From positions 186,001-250,000 of the forward strand of contig JAQFVV010000158.1 in assembly GCA_028023455.1 (NCBI GenBank): 64,000 nucleotides of DNA. The letters are read 5' to 3'. The DNA is from Epiperipatus broadwayi (Eukaryota > Onychophora > Udeonychophora > Euonychophora > Peripatidae). Below are positions 13,412-27,190 of this stretch, in pieces. The notes beneath the pieces are model-generated. The model saw only the letters and a program-made list of their open reading frames with translations, was not told the DNA's origin and made no database searches. The position numbers and the translations under genes were made by a program. How positions within the stretch are numbered: the stretch's first letter is position 1; every line of letters begins with the position of its first letter.

Positions 13412-15316
13412 ACAGGTATATAATATAGTTTGGATGTTTCAGTTTAAATAATAGAAATTCAAAGATTATAGCTAAAACTTTCTTTGCAATATGTCGATCA
13501 AGAATGTATTAATTTCAATTTATATGTTTTATTTTAAATTTCTTATATTTTTTATTATTATATTATTTTTGTACTTTTAATAATACATGTATAAGTGTGA
13601 TTGTGATGCTCTCTTTATATTTTGTTGTACCCCTGAAGTATCACTGCAAACCCCCCCCCCCCCGGTTTAAAATTAAAGCATTAGATCGTGGTTATATCTG
13701 AAGATTAAGGCGATTGTTTGCTGTTTTTTTTTTTTTTACATTTTAATAAATTATATTTATATATGTTTATACATTAAAAAAAAAAAAATCGAAATGCTAG
13801 CTCAAAACACCTGGTTTTATTACCCAAACTATTTCCCATTTTTGAGGAAATGATTTAAAGAAAAGAAGTTCATACTAATGTCTTTCTATGTTACCGCCAA
13901 ACAATTGGTTAACATTCAGAGAACAAGATAACATTTCCCTTTTTAACTTTTTAATAATTCTTTTACACAAACAAGAAAAAAAGCTATCAAATATTTAATC
14001 GTCTCTATATATGTGTCTGTGTTCAAAAAATAATTTTATGTATACAGAATACATAATTGGTTTGCTTCAAGGTTTCAAACATTGACTAAGTAAAAGTTTG
14101 TTCCATATATTAATTTTGTTAACTATAGTTTTTTGCACTAAACCTTTACTTAAAAACACTCGAAATGTTAAAGCAAACTAATTACAAATAGGATAAGAAA
14201 AAGAAGAATAACCAGAATATATCAGTTCTAACTCTAAAAACAACTAAAAAAAAAACGAGACAAAAATTTATAGCCTACAAATTTTTCACCAAAACATAAA
14301 CTGAATAAATATTTGAAATCAACATCATTAGTTAGTTTGAAACATTATATTTTCAAAAGTTTAAATATCATAATTCTAATTTCTAGGAGTCAAGTTATTC
14401 CTAAATAATCAACGAGTCTGGAATTTGTAAAAATCAGGTCTATAAACAAAAACAAAACATAGAAAAATTAAAAATGTCTCTTTAAACATAATGTAATAAA
14501 CTGAATAAAATAAGGGGGGGAACAAGAATTTCTTGAAAGCATAGAAGTCATACTATTAGAAATGTATTGAAATAATTAGACAGGGATTACAATATTATCA
14601 ATGTAAACAATTAGTATCAAAATAGTGTAGTACAAATTCTAGGCATTGTAAGGAAGAAAGAGAATTTTGTAAAGAGTAGCAATGTTATTTTAAAAATTTT
14701 AAAATTGCTCGTAAACACCATTAAAAAAGCATCTTAAATCAAGCAGAAAAAATTCAATTAGTCATAATGAAACTGTAAGACACCCAATCATCTAGATGCA
14801 TGGGTGAAAAGAATGTTAAAAAATGAATTAATAAAATCTTTTAATAAAATTCAATCCTGCTAAGTTATTAAGACAAATAAATATATTAATTCTTTATGGA
14901 GACTAAAATAATACAACAATCTTTATATTTTTTCTGTAAACTATAATGTAATTTATGAAGAGATATTCTAATAAAAAGCAAATTACAACATACATAATAT
15001 ACATTAGTTTGTAAGAGATATATTTTCTGGGTTTGCCCATGTGTAATTAACAGTAATACTGCAATAATATTGCAGCAGAATAGAGCCTGACATTATCTTT
15101 ACCCAGATGATATGCAATATGCAATCAAAATATCAGTCCAACATTGCTAATTATACACAAATGATCATGAAAATGATATATATATATTGTGACCAGTTGG
15201 CTACATAAATGCATTAAAAATAATTAGATAAGTTAATAGCATTTTCTTCAGGTTTAGTTTAAGATTATTTAATTTATTGGGGAAAATAATATTTAATTTT
15301 CCCATGCATATTTTAT
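13412..15316. other. AT-rich DNA with a C-homopolymer, no gene
   Basis: A run of about 15 cytosines lies at 13,651-13,665 and a 7-base G run near 14,513-14,520. No gene or RNA feature was recognised. Confidence 0.55.
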
Positions 15317-17559
<2,243 letters not shown>

Positions 17560-17784
17560 ACAAAAGATACCTTTAAAGACCTGGCACTACAATTCATTTT
17601 ATTTATTTAGAAATTTAGTTTATAGTTGATCAGTATATTAATGGTACTAAGCGGCCAGAACATTGATGATGGCGAAGATGTTTTAGTATCTGATCATTAT
17701 TTGACTTATTGTTGTAGTTTGATTATATAGCATCTAATCATGTGTATACAGATCATCATTATTTGTATTTTGCCCTAGGTTTGG

Positions 17785-18150
17785 CAGTGGCTAAATAATC
17801 TCCATCATAAGTATTTTGTGTTAAACCAGAATTCATCAGTTAGTTCAGATCATTATTTCCCACACGATATATACAGTCATGACTCAGTTTATATTAAGAT
17901 AGTAAATCCTCAAACCTTAATGGACAGGTTTTAATCTTCTCCACTCTTCAACTCTTCAGTTATCCATATTATTAAAAATCTGATGATTGCATGTTCAAAG
18001 TCTTTGTTTACCAATTTTGTTGCCATACCCATGTTGACTGTAAGTAAGTCTGACTCCTCATATGTAGGATCTTAAGTCCATTCAAATACAAAGAAGAGGG
18101 ATGGACAGAATACAGACAAAATCTTTAATATTTTTAAATACTAATATAGT
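17785..18150 (-). mobile_element. Hammerhead-repeat unit, minus orientation
   Basis: Minus-strand unit with the ribozyme-like core at 17,793-17,856 and the body words seen in the 8-9 kb copies. It is followed by a foldback copy at 18,170-18,490. Confidence 0.7.
17793..17856 (-). ncRNA. Hammerhead ribozyme-like motif (copy E)
   Basis: CTGATGA is intact on the minus strand. The GAAA box is AAAA and stem II is weakened. Same G12-to-A class as copy A; predicted inactive. Confidence 0.5.
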
Positions 18151-18169
18151 ATGTATATTTAAGCTAGAC

Positions 18170-18490
18170 AAATTAGAAGAAATTTGAACCCAGATTTTCA
18201 TGCTTCTTTTAGTCACCCATTCTATCTTATACAACTGATACATGTGACCATATACATGTAAAAAAGATGTATTTTGAGCAATAATTTTATATATGGATAG
18301 GAGATGATGATGAACTGGACTAATTGATGAGTGCTTCTTCAGCATGAAATACATAAATTGGATATTATTTATCATTTTCACATATATATGATTATGTATA
18401 TTGGTTGTATAAGATGTAATGAATGAAGGGAGCTTGAAAGTCTGGGTTCAAATCCCCTAATTAAATCTTGCTTAAGTATATATACTATAC
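18170..18490 (+). mobile_element. Foldback pair of hammerhead-repeat ends
   Basis: The left arm (18,178-18,275, minus orientation) and the right arm (18,309-18,475, plus orientation) are inverted copies of the unit's 3' part, with the ribozyme-like core in the right arm. The right arm carries 'agtctgggttcaaatcccc', the clearest B-box match of the family. Confidence 0.7.
18308..18372 (+). ncRNA. Hammerhead ribozyme-like motif (copy F)
   Basis: GAAA is intact and stem II (GTGCT..AGCAT) is well formed. The core box is TTGATGA (C3 to T). Confidence 0.55.
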
Positions 18491-20889
18491 TTGTATTTAT
18501 ATATATATTGTAACGGTAAAGTTTGACTTTATAAAGGAAGTTGCCTGAAACCTATTCTTTTATTGATAACAATATTGTATGATCAAATCCTACAAATTAT
18601 ATGCAAAATTGCAATTATAAATTTGGTGAGAATGAGAGGATACAAGTAAAGTTTATATGAGAAATACAAACATCAATGCTATGTGGAGTAAAGGGAACTT
18701 TATTAAATTCAAATAGCATTTAATGTAACTAAGGGTGACAGAGCTCAAAATTAGCCAAAATATTATATGTGCACATAATTTATAAATTAATTCATATTTT
18801 TATGTAAGCAATAACATATGTTGTTTTCGATATATTCTTTAAATTATATATGTGAGTATCTGAAAGGTGCTACAATGAAATCTGTTTGAGATGCCGTGAC
18901 CAAATTCAATATTCTGTTATATCTAATAATATTTCTCTCTTCTAAATATATATAATCATATAATAATATCTCAGGATTCAAATACATATGCGGCTATTAA
19001 GCTATTATGTATTAATGAATCATTGATATTAACTTTAAAAATATGAATTCAAATTTAAAAATAACATAATAATGTTTATTTACAAACAAAAAATAAATAA
19101 TGCTTTAGCTAAAAAAAAAAAAAAAAGTAAGTTATTTACTGAATTATTGCTTTTGTTAGAATGACTTTTAAAAAATGTATATATGCGTTTAAAAAAATAA
19201 TACTATTTTCACGTATCAGATATTTTAAATAATTGTTTTCAAATTATTATAACTTAAATTTCTTTACTTTTTTTAGAGTTTTTCTTAGAGAACAGAGTGT
19301 AAAGATATATTTGATGCTGAATTATTTCTTGGGTGACAGCAACATCAAAAAGTTCATTATTTTAATGTCTAATTATTTTCTGGTTTGTGAATTGTGCTGT
19401 CTTTTTTTACAATCTAAAATAGCTAATTTTGAGAATTTCTTAAATATTTTTTGTAGAATTCTTGTAGAATTTTAGCATAGCTAATAATCTTTTTTTTAGA
19501 GTGTCTTAATAGAATTTATTAATGAAAAGTTATTTTCTTACAGTTTTTAAAATGAACTATTAGTTTCAGTGACTTCCTCACATTGTTCTATTGTTCTTCT
19601 TAGAGACTGAATCAAAGCAACCATCTAAAAAAAAAAGTGTAATTCATAGTGTTTTCAATTATTGTCAACATCTTACATATTTAAAACCATCCGTACTACC
19701 AATATATCATCAACAAATCTGAAGCCATAAATTTTTCTTTCTTCACTATTAACTTACATGCAATAATTAGCTGCCATAAAAAATATTAAATATCACCAAA
19801 TATAAACAACAACCTAATTATTACTTTTGTTAACGAAACCATTTATTTTTACTTTATTGCAGATTTCATAATACTATTTTTCTTTCCAATCTATAGATTT
19901 CAAAATAATCACCATAACATATTTATTCCTGTTATTTTTTATCCTTTTATTTTTTAAACTTCCTTAAATGATATAATCAATTGTATTTCTTTATTTTCAC
20001 TTTAAAAAGATTCTTCATATAACTTACCAGCAATCTTTCAATTTAATATTCAAATGAATTTGCTATAAAATCCAATTGCTGATAGTTTATAGTTAAGTCA
20101 AACCCATCATATAAAATGTTCAATAGACAACGGCTTACACTACAAGAAAAGTCAAACTATATGTCCATTATTTTAAAAATTCATACAAACTCTGGATTTT
20201 TGTATTATTTCTAATTATATTTTGAATATTTGTTACTTACTTTTTGTTATATGAAGAACTCTTTTGTTTGAATGAAATGATTTTTTACTTTAGATGTTAA
20301 AAAAAAAGAAGATATTTTAAAATACTTACTCATCTGAAAAATCAACATTTTAATACACTTTATCAAGAATAATGAGAGAATCATTCTCGTATGGTTTAGG
20401 AATAGTGATCCTGGTCTGTTTAATGTATTTCTAATATGCTATTAGCCCTTAAAATAATTTTTTAGAAAAAAAAATATTTTTTTTTTTTACTTTTCAGTCA
20501 AGTAGCCAGAACTACTAAATCTGAAAATTATCAAATTAATTATGTTGGTTATGAAATTTAAATATAATTATTTTTAAAATGGATCATTTTTTTAAATGAC
20601 TGTGATATGGAGGACATCTGGTTAATATAAGTAAAATGAGTCTAACAAAAGTAATCATATGATAGTAAATTGATTGTTTTGTTGCATTTTAAATAGAATC
20701 TAAGATAAAATATTATCATAATATAATTTGCAATTGAAGAATTCATTTACATTAGGCTGCTTTATGATAATGGTTTTACTAACCAGAGATCAACTTTCAT
20801 TATTTTATGGTCACTCTTTTCTATTTAGAGGTTGTTTTTTTAAGAACATTATTTTTTATAAATAAAAGTAAATCTCATTATTATTTTGT
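18491..20889. other. AT-rich DNA; TGTAACGG element end at 18,512; no gene
   Basis: The word 'tgtaacgg' abuts an (AT)n tract at 18,512, as at the right end of the LTR candidate (41,021) and at 55,966. On the minus strand about 19,735-19,690 reads 'YGFRFVDDILVV', reminiscent of a reverse-transcriptase catalytic box, but the flanks are uninformative. No gene is supported. Confidence 0.45.
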
Positions 20890-21201
20890 ATGTTGATGTG
20901 ATATGAAGCACTATAGTTTCTCCTTTCTTGAAGTCAGGAATCTCTCAACCATTAAGCCCAGAGAAATGTGTTAACCACTTTATCTTCCCTTTCCATTCCC
21001 CACTGTAAGTTTTCCCCATATTCTTTTTTATCCTGGTCTATTCTGTTTCTGCAACATTATCTTTGCCAACTCTATGGCCTTTATATCTAAATCCCTCTTA
21101 TCTTTTCCCAAACCCAGCATAAAAATCAAGAACTCACTTTCTATATAATCACTTTGTTTATATTTATTCTCACATAACTTCATTATTTGTACCCTTTCTG
21201 C

Positions 21202-21432
21202 TTATAAGTATTTACATTCAATTAACAAATACCTAATATTTTCTAAGCCTTCTTTACACAACTTGCAGACTAAATCACCCACATTTTTCCATTTATGTAT
21301 ATATTCCATTGTTGCTAAAGATTCTGTTCGAGCCTTAAACAATAAACTACTTTCTTTGCTATTATCATAAATTAGCTCACACCCAATATTCTGTTTACTT
21401 CTATATATATTTAAACTCTTTTTACTCTGCAT
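21202..21432 (-). pseudogene. LINE ORF2 C-terminal fragment
   Basis: An open stretch of 76 codons with 'SLNIYRSKQNIGCELIYDN' and 'CKLCKEGLENIRYLLIECK', a CxxC...C pattern common at the C terminus of LINE ORF2 proteins. It is homologous to 35,020-35,225 (+). Part of the decayed minus-strand LINE. Confidence 0.75.
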
Positions 21433-21896
21433 ACTAGTTTCTCATCTCTCCAGCTCCCTATTTTTTATTAATGAGTCTATTTTTTCCATCCCATTCCTTG
21501 TAATTATAACACTCAACAATTCTCCTAACACAATCATCCCACCTTTTATATAAGTATACTAACATAAAAGTCTTTATCCAAATCTTCTGCATACCATACT
21601 ACCCTTCTCACTCATTTTGTTGCCTTCCCTTTACTCATAACCCAATTAAATACTATTTTGGCTATTCTCTTATTAACCATAAATTGCAATCTACTGAATA
21701 TTTTCATTTTGCTTTTTGCATCTCTCATAAAAATTTGTCCATCCCATTTTTCCTTAAATTGTCTCCTTTGCCATCCACACATCTACATCTAATACATGTC
21801 TTTCTACTTCCTTTTGTGTACTTTTTCTAAGTAATCTAACACTCCTTTACTAACACATAATGCATCATTACCATAAGTTAACCCTGCTACTGGCAC

Positions 21897-22425
21897 TCAC
21901 TTCCATACAATTTTAGTTACATCATATTTATTATATAAAAACACTGTGAAATTTTTTATCAGTCCCTTTGTTTGCTTTGCTTGATTTATCAATTTTTTCT
22001 TCCATTCATCCAAGCAATTTCTCTGATTACTTAAGATGATTCCCAATTCACTACATTTAATTTTATATCCTTCCAATAAAAATTCTTTCTCTTTTCTTGC
22101 CCCACTATTTATCATCATTATTTTTGATTTAACTTCACTAAATTTAATCCCCATCTCTTTAGCAACTCTTGGGCATGTCTTCAGCATAACTTCCATATCT
22201 TCCCTACTTTTCGTGCACAAATAACATATCATCAGCAAATAAAAAACCTGATAATATATACACTCCCTTGCTATTTATTAATGGTATCTCTAACAATAGT
22301 CTTTCTATTGCTTTCTGCATTTCTCTCAAATATAACAAAAAGAAAATAGGTGACATAGGGCATTCTTGCCTTAGTCCTATTCCATTTTTAACTCTAACCA
22401 ATTTTATATTTCCTAATTGATACAT
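21897..22425 (-). pseudogene. LINE reverse-transcriptase palm and thumb fragments
   Basis: Two overlapping open stretches in different frames. The upstream one holds the GLRQ motif and the F-A-D-D catalytic box. The downstream one continues with 'EDMEVMLKTCPRVAKEMG' and the thumb. The catalytic FADD is intact, whereas the plus copy has FVDD, but a frameshift at about 22,210-22,240 separates it from the rest. Confidence 0.8.
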
Positions 22426-23932
22426 ATATTAATTATTTTCATACAATCTTTTAATGATATCTATTAAAACTCCATACATTTCCAAATTTACTAAAACATT
22501 CATCTACAAAGACTATATATAACTGTCTGCCTGTATTCCTATTCATATCTATAAGTTATATGACTACAAATAAATTATCTCCTATATGTCTATCTGATAG
22601 AAATCCTCCTTGGATTTCTCTCACTATATTATTTTCTTTCATTCATTTTGTGATTCTTCTAGCCACCACATATGACAAAATTTTATATAACACTGACATT
22701 ACCATTATTGGCCTATAATTGTTTAATTTTCAATGATCCTCGCCCTTTCCTTTAAATAGTAGCCTTACTCTTGTATTATTCTAGTTATCTGAAAATTCTT
22801 TTTTTTGTGCATCTTATTAAAATATGATAATAGACTTAATTTTGTCCTATTTCCTAAATTCATCACCATCTCTGCTGCCCATCCATCTACACTTCTTGCC
22901 TTCCCATTTTTCAATTTCTTTCCTGCCTCATTCAATTCATTTTAAATCTAATATTTCCATTACTATATGCTTTTGTGTATATTATCACTCTGTCCTTCAC
23001 ATCTAACATCTTTTCTATACCATTACATACTTATTTAAGATTGTCTCTAATTCTTCTCTAGAGCTACACTCTTTTTTCTCATCATCTAGTAATACTATTT
23101 CTCTCTTCCCTACATTCCTTCTTTTAATATATTTCCAAAAATTTTACTGCCATTTTTTTCATTTTTATTAATATCCTCCAATAATTTACTATTTAATTTC
23201 ATTCTTTTTTATATAATTATCTATTTTAGCCAACTTTTTTTAAAAAAAATACTTTTCTCATTTAATATTAACATCTTTTTTACTTTCTTTGTTTTTAATA
23301 GCACATTTATATTTTCTGCATGCTTTTTTTCTCTCTTTTACACTTTACTATTCTCACTTTTTGATTACTTTTATTTTTCTGAATATTCTCACCTAAACCC
23401 CTATTTGCCACTTTTTCTACTGCACCACATCAGTCCTTATATTCATCTCCAACAAACTATTCTATGATTTTTTCTAACTTATTCTAATCATTCATTCTCC
23501 ATCCACATCTTTTACTATCCTTTCTAGTTTTATTACTATTTTCCATCACATTACTAACCATTTCTATTATAAAAAATTATGATCACTATTATATAGTCTC
23601 TCTTCATTATCAAACACTTTAATTTTCAATACTTTATTCATTCCCTCTTTCTCTACTAATACATAATCTATTGTATGAAATATATTATTTCTAGACCATA
23701 TGTATTATCTCTCATAAATATTTATAAATTTTCAATGCTCAAATTCACTCTTTAACAATTTTTTTTCAAACGCTGTCCATTCTTGTTATCCATGTCATCA
23801 ATTTTTTCAATATGCTCATTCATATCCTTTATAATTATTATCCCCCCCCCCTTTTTTTTTGTTGAAACTTTGTATATCCTTAGCTAGACATACATATAGC
23901 TACTGTTCCATTCCATTATAGTTTGACTATTG

Positions 23933-24683
23933 GATTAAAAACGGAAGCGTCTTCACCCTCCCCCTTTCCCTTTCTTAAATTTTGTTTTCTTTTGATTGCA
24001 TTATGACATGGTCTAATTTATTAAAAAAAAAAAAAACGTTTATTCATCAGCAAGATTGATAATAGAACGGCCAACAAGAAGATAGGTAGATTTCGTCATC
24101 ACGAACTAGTAATATCGTTCATATTATTTCCAGAAGTCGAAGTCGACTTTGAAAATAGAAGTGAGCATTAGTACGGTATTATCTCAAGAATATGCAAAGT
24201 TAGCGAGGAAAGCATCGCTTTTAGTAAATGTACGCGTTCTTGCTTAAATTACTTGATATATACTTTGCGCACTCTTTACATGTGAACTTTTAAAGTATTG
24301 ATTATCAAATCGTTAAATTTCATCTTCATCTAAATTAATAAATTAAAAGGTTTTATCTAACACTTGACACAGTAAAGAAGACTCTTTATTATTAATAATT
24401 TATTCATTATAGTCGCTCTTTTACCCATTAGAATTTGAAACATTTTTTTTTAAAAATAAAGTTGAGTGTAATACATTTATTAATCAAACATAGAGCCACT
24501 GAATAAGATAGAATTTTAGTAATAAGATAAATAGTTGTTTTTATATCTATTTAAAGGTATGTGTGCGTGCACCAATGTTTGAATACATTAAATTACATTT
24601 TAAGAAATTCGATCAAAATACTGGTGTAAAGATCTACTATTATTAAACCATTAAACCAAGATATGTTTCCTTCATTCAAAATG
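23933..24683. other. Non-repetitive stretch with raised CpG density
   Basis: From about 24,030 to 24,300 I count over ten CpG dinucleotides, including 'gaagtcgaagtcgac' and 'acgcgt', well above the surrounding sequence. No reading frame is convincing. It may be a regulatory region or an untranslated exon; this is inference from composition only. Confidence 0.3.
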
Positions 24684-24716
24684 TGTTTTGTTTTGTTTTG
24701 TATTTTTTGTTTTGAA
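24684..24716. repeat. (TTTTG)n pentanucleotide repeat
   Basis: Repeated TTTTG units with one interruption. Confidence 0.85.
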
Positions 24717-24717
24717 A

Positions 24718-24793
24718 TGACGTCGGAAAGTAGAAGTTCAAAAATTTTCAGAAGTCATAAAAAGTTCATATGAAATGACGTAATCTAACGTCA
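24718..24793. promoter_or_regulatory. Cluster of three CRE/ATF-like sites
   Basis: TGACGTC at 24,718-24,724, TGACGTAA at 24,776-24,783 and AACGTCA at 24,787-24,793 lie within 76 bases, downstream of the CpG-retaining stretch. CREB/ATF proteins bind TGACGT cores. No transcript or gene start is visible nearby, so the role is unproven. Confidence 0.3.
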
Positions 24794-26592
24794 ATAAAAA
24801 AGAAAAACATTGATATTGGATTTTACCGAATTGAAAAAAAAAAAAAAAAATATTGCAAAAGTGTGTGTGCACAAGATGATTACATTTATAGTCAATCATT
24901 TAATCCTGGATTTATGTATTTGTAAAGTATTCAAATATATATATTTCTTTATTAATGCTTTGAGAGTAATTAGATTTTTATTTTACAATAAAAAACGAGA
25001 AAACTCAAATGATGAGAATCATCATGGTAAAATAAATAATCGAATAGTTTATAATATGTGAGTTCATAACAAGTTTGAGCACCGTAAATGGCGACTGGAT
25101 CTTGAGCCCCAGAGTTTGTCAGTCCACTGCAACTAAACTATGATAGTAATCACAATAAAACAGATTATAATTGACAAATAGAGAAATTTAACCTTGTAGT
25201 TATATTTTTATGTCACTTAAACAATTGAAATTACACTAAAATTATATTGTCATAAAACAATGATAATAATTACTATAACATACTAAAAAATTCTTAATTG
25301 TTACAGACCCTATACTGGACAATACATGCAGTATGTATTAGGATCAAAATTTGGCAGATTTAAAATGCACATGGGATTCTTTTTGGTAGTAGCTCTAAAC
25401 AGAGATTATTTAATAAGACAAACCATCTTTATTTGAAAGATAGCCTGATATCTCAATAACCAGAATGCTAGAATTAGTTTGGTTTGTTTTACATTGCAAA
25501 ATACAGATATTAAAATTTGGGTAAGGTTAGTTTTAAGGAATATGTATGTTTTCTTTAGATGATAAATAATGGGCATTTGTAAATAATAGATTTTCTGCTT
25601 TATCAGCAATGCTGAACAAACAGCATGACTTATTGAAGTTCTAGAATCTACAATCATCCATTAATGTCACATAGGAAATAAATCATTTCTATTTTAATTT
25701 CAACACAGCTAATTTTATTCATCATTCTTGGAATATGTTTGAAAATAGGTCATCATAGGTTTGAATACTAACCCAATACTGGTACGTAGATCATTATACA
25801 TGATTCAGTTAGGTTTGGTTCTGCAAAACAATAAAAAGCATTCACATTGATTATTTAAACAAAAGATTTAGAGTTAGCAAAACCCATTCAATTCAATTCT
25901 CAGTATTTTTTAAAAAAGGTTCCCAATAATCTTTGCCTTTATACTCTCATATATGTTCATCTTTATATTTTTCACCACATAGAAGAGTTTTTCAAACATG
26001 GTAGTGTTTCCAATATTAATTTTTCAGATACCATTTGGCATCTTGAATGGAAGTGCCTGAAGATTGTCTTGAAATATAGTGTTTCCTTAACCTGAAATTA
26101 GAGACAGCTCATTCAGCTGATTTAAAGTAAACAATTCTTGCACTTTTTTAACAACTTTATTCCATTTTTCAACTCAAAGACATAATTGACAGCACCCCCT
26201 GCCCCAACCAACAACTATTATACAACAGTGTAGAAAAGAAGAACCTCATGATTAGAATCCATGTCTTAACACAGTTCTTAAACAGATAAGTGACAAGGGC
26301 TATATATTTGCTATAATTCATAATTTTGAAAAGAGAATCAAATATCTATTATAAATTAACTAGAAGAGTTTTTGCAAGCAATAACATATTTCTGAATCAT
26401 ATAGTTAGTGTTCTCTGCTTGGGAAGCAAATTCTTTTATTTTTATCTATAAGTCTAACTTTGATCTTAGCATAGCTATTGCTCCATTTATACAAATCTCA
26501 CAGATGTTTTTCTACTATAATTCTCCAGTTTAAAAAAATCTAATGATATCTTCACCTTTTATAGTAGTTACAAGTTCTTACAAAAAAAAAAA
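24794..26592. other. AT-rich DNA without a gene
   Basis: Short background frames only. An A homopolymer of 16 or more bases occurs at about 24,835-24,850. No repeat relationship was recognised. Confidence 0.5.
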
Positions 26593-27190
26593 CCCTATTC
26601 TTTAATATTATTTGTTAATTATAATGAATCCTACTTCACTTGTATTTCCAATATTTGTGCCTTTATAGTAGAGTATATGTCCACTTTTTAAATCAATTGT
26701 TTCTTCACCTTTTCTTCTAACTTCACAAAGTCCAATAATATCCCATTTAATATAAGACAGTTCTTGTTCTAACTCTTGCAATCTTCCTTCACTTAAAAGT
26801 GATCTGCAGTTGTAAGTATCTAAATAAAAAGTCGTCATCAAATGGCAGCCTGAGTCGGCAATCAGGGGATTCTTAGCACCCTCTGCTTTTGGCCACCAAC
26901 CGCTGCCTTGGTTGGTGACTTTACAGCCTCCCAGGAATAAGGGCCATGATTTATTTTTGTCTGTCATGATTGTATATATTGAAAAAATATTCTTAAACTC
27001 AAAGGTAAGAAGCCAATAAACTCACCATGCTGGCTAATGCGTGTTGGTGAGCAGCCCATCCATGTTCATATACTATATGAATAATCACATAGTAATAACA
27101 GCTGCAACAACAAGAATGTATGGAGTGGACATTAGGAATTTTCCCTGCTCAGTTCCTTTAAGGCCTCCAAGAGGAATCAAAGGATCTCCT
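26593..27190 (-). mobile_element. 5' fragment of an RTE-type LINE
   Basis: Minus-strand segment containing the start of an RTE ORF and sequence 5' of it. It is homologous in type to the element at 53-55 kb, though it covers a different part (the endonuclease). It stops abruptly at about 26,593 next to a homopolymer. Keeping the 5' end while losing the rest is unusual for a LINE and implies an internal deletion or later rearrangement. Confidence 0.7.
26608..26967 (-). pseudogene. RTE LINE apurinic-like endonuclease, N-terminal fragment
   Basis: The 119-codon stretch includes 'TYNCRSLLSEGRLQELEQEL' and 'WDIIGLCEVRRKGEE'. These are the first two blocks of the APE-type endonuclease domain of RTE LINEs; the Asn and the Glu correspond to conserved catalytic positions. 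The upstream part ('GSGWWPKAEGAKNPL') is not recognised. The frame ends after 'VGFIIINK', so the His- and Asp-containing blocks are absent and the fragment cannot be active. The start codon is not established. Confidence 0.75.

Larger units (their letters stand above)
20890..23932 (-). mobile_element. 5'-truncated CR1/L2-like LINE, minus strand
   Basis: This is a minus-strand relative of the LINE at 30.8-35.5 kb. Recognisable blocks from 5' to 3' on its strand are: the endonuclease part beginning at about 23,931; the reverse-transcriptase palm with 'GIGLRQECPMS' (about 22,380) and 'FLFADDMLFVHEK' (about 22,240-22,205); the thumb region with 'KCSELGIILSNQ'; and the C-terminal 'CKLCKEGLENI' cysteine motif (about 21,270). 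The 3' end matches the plus copy's last 100 bases. The 5' end stops at the position equivalent to about 32,450 in the plus copy, which is typical 5' truncation by target-primed reverse transcription. Many stops and frameshifts make it a dead copy. Confidence 0.85.
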
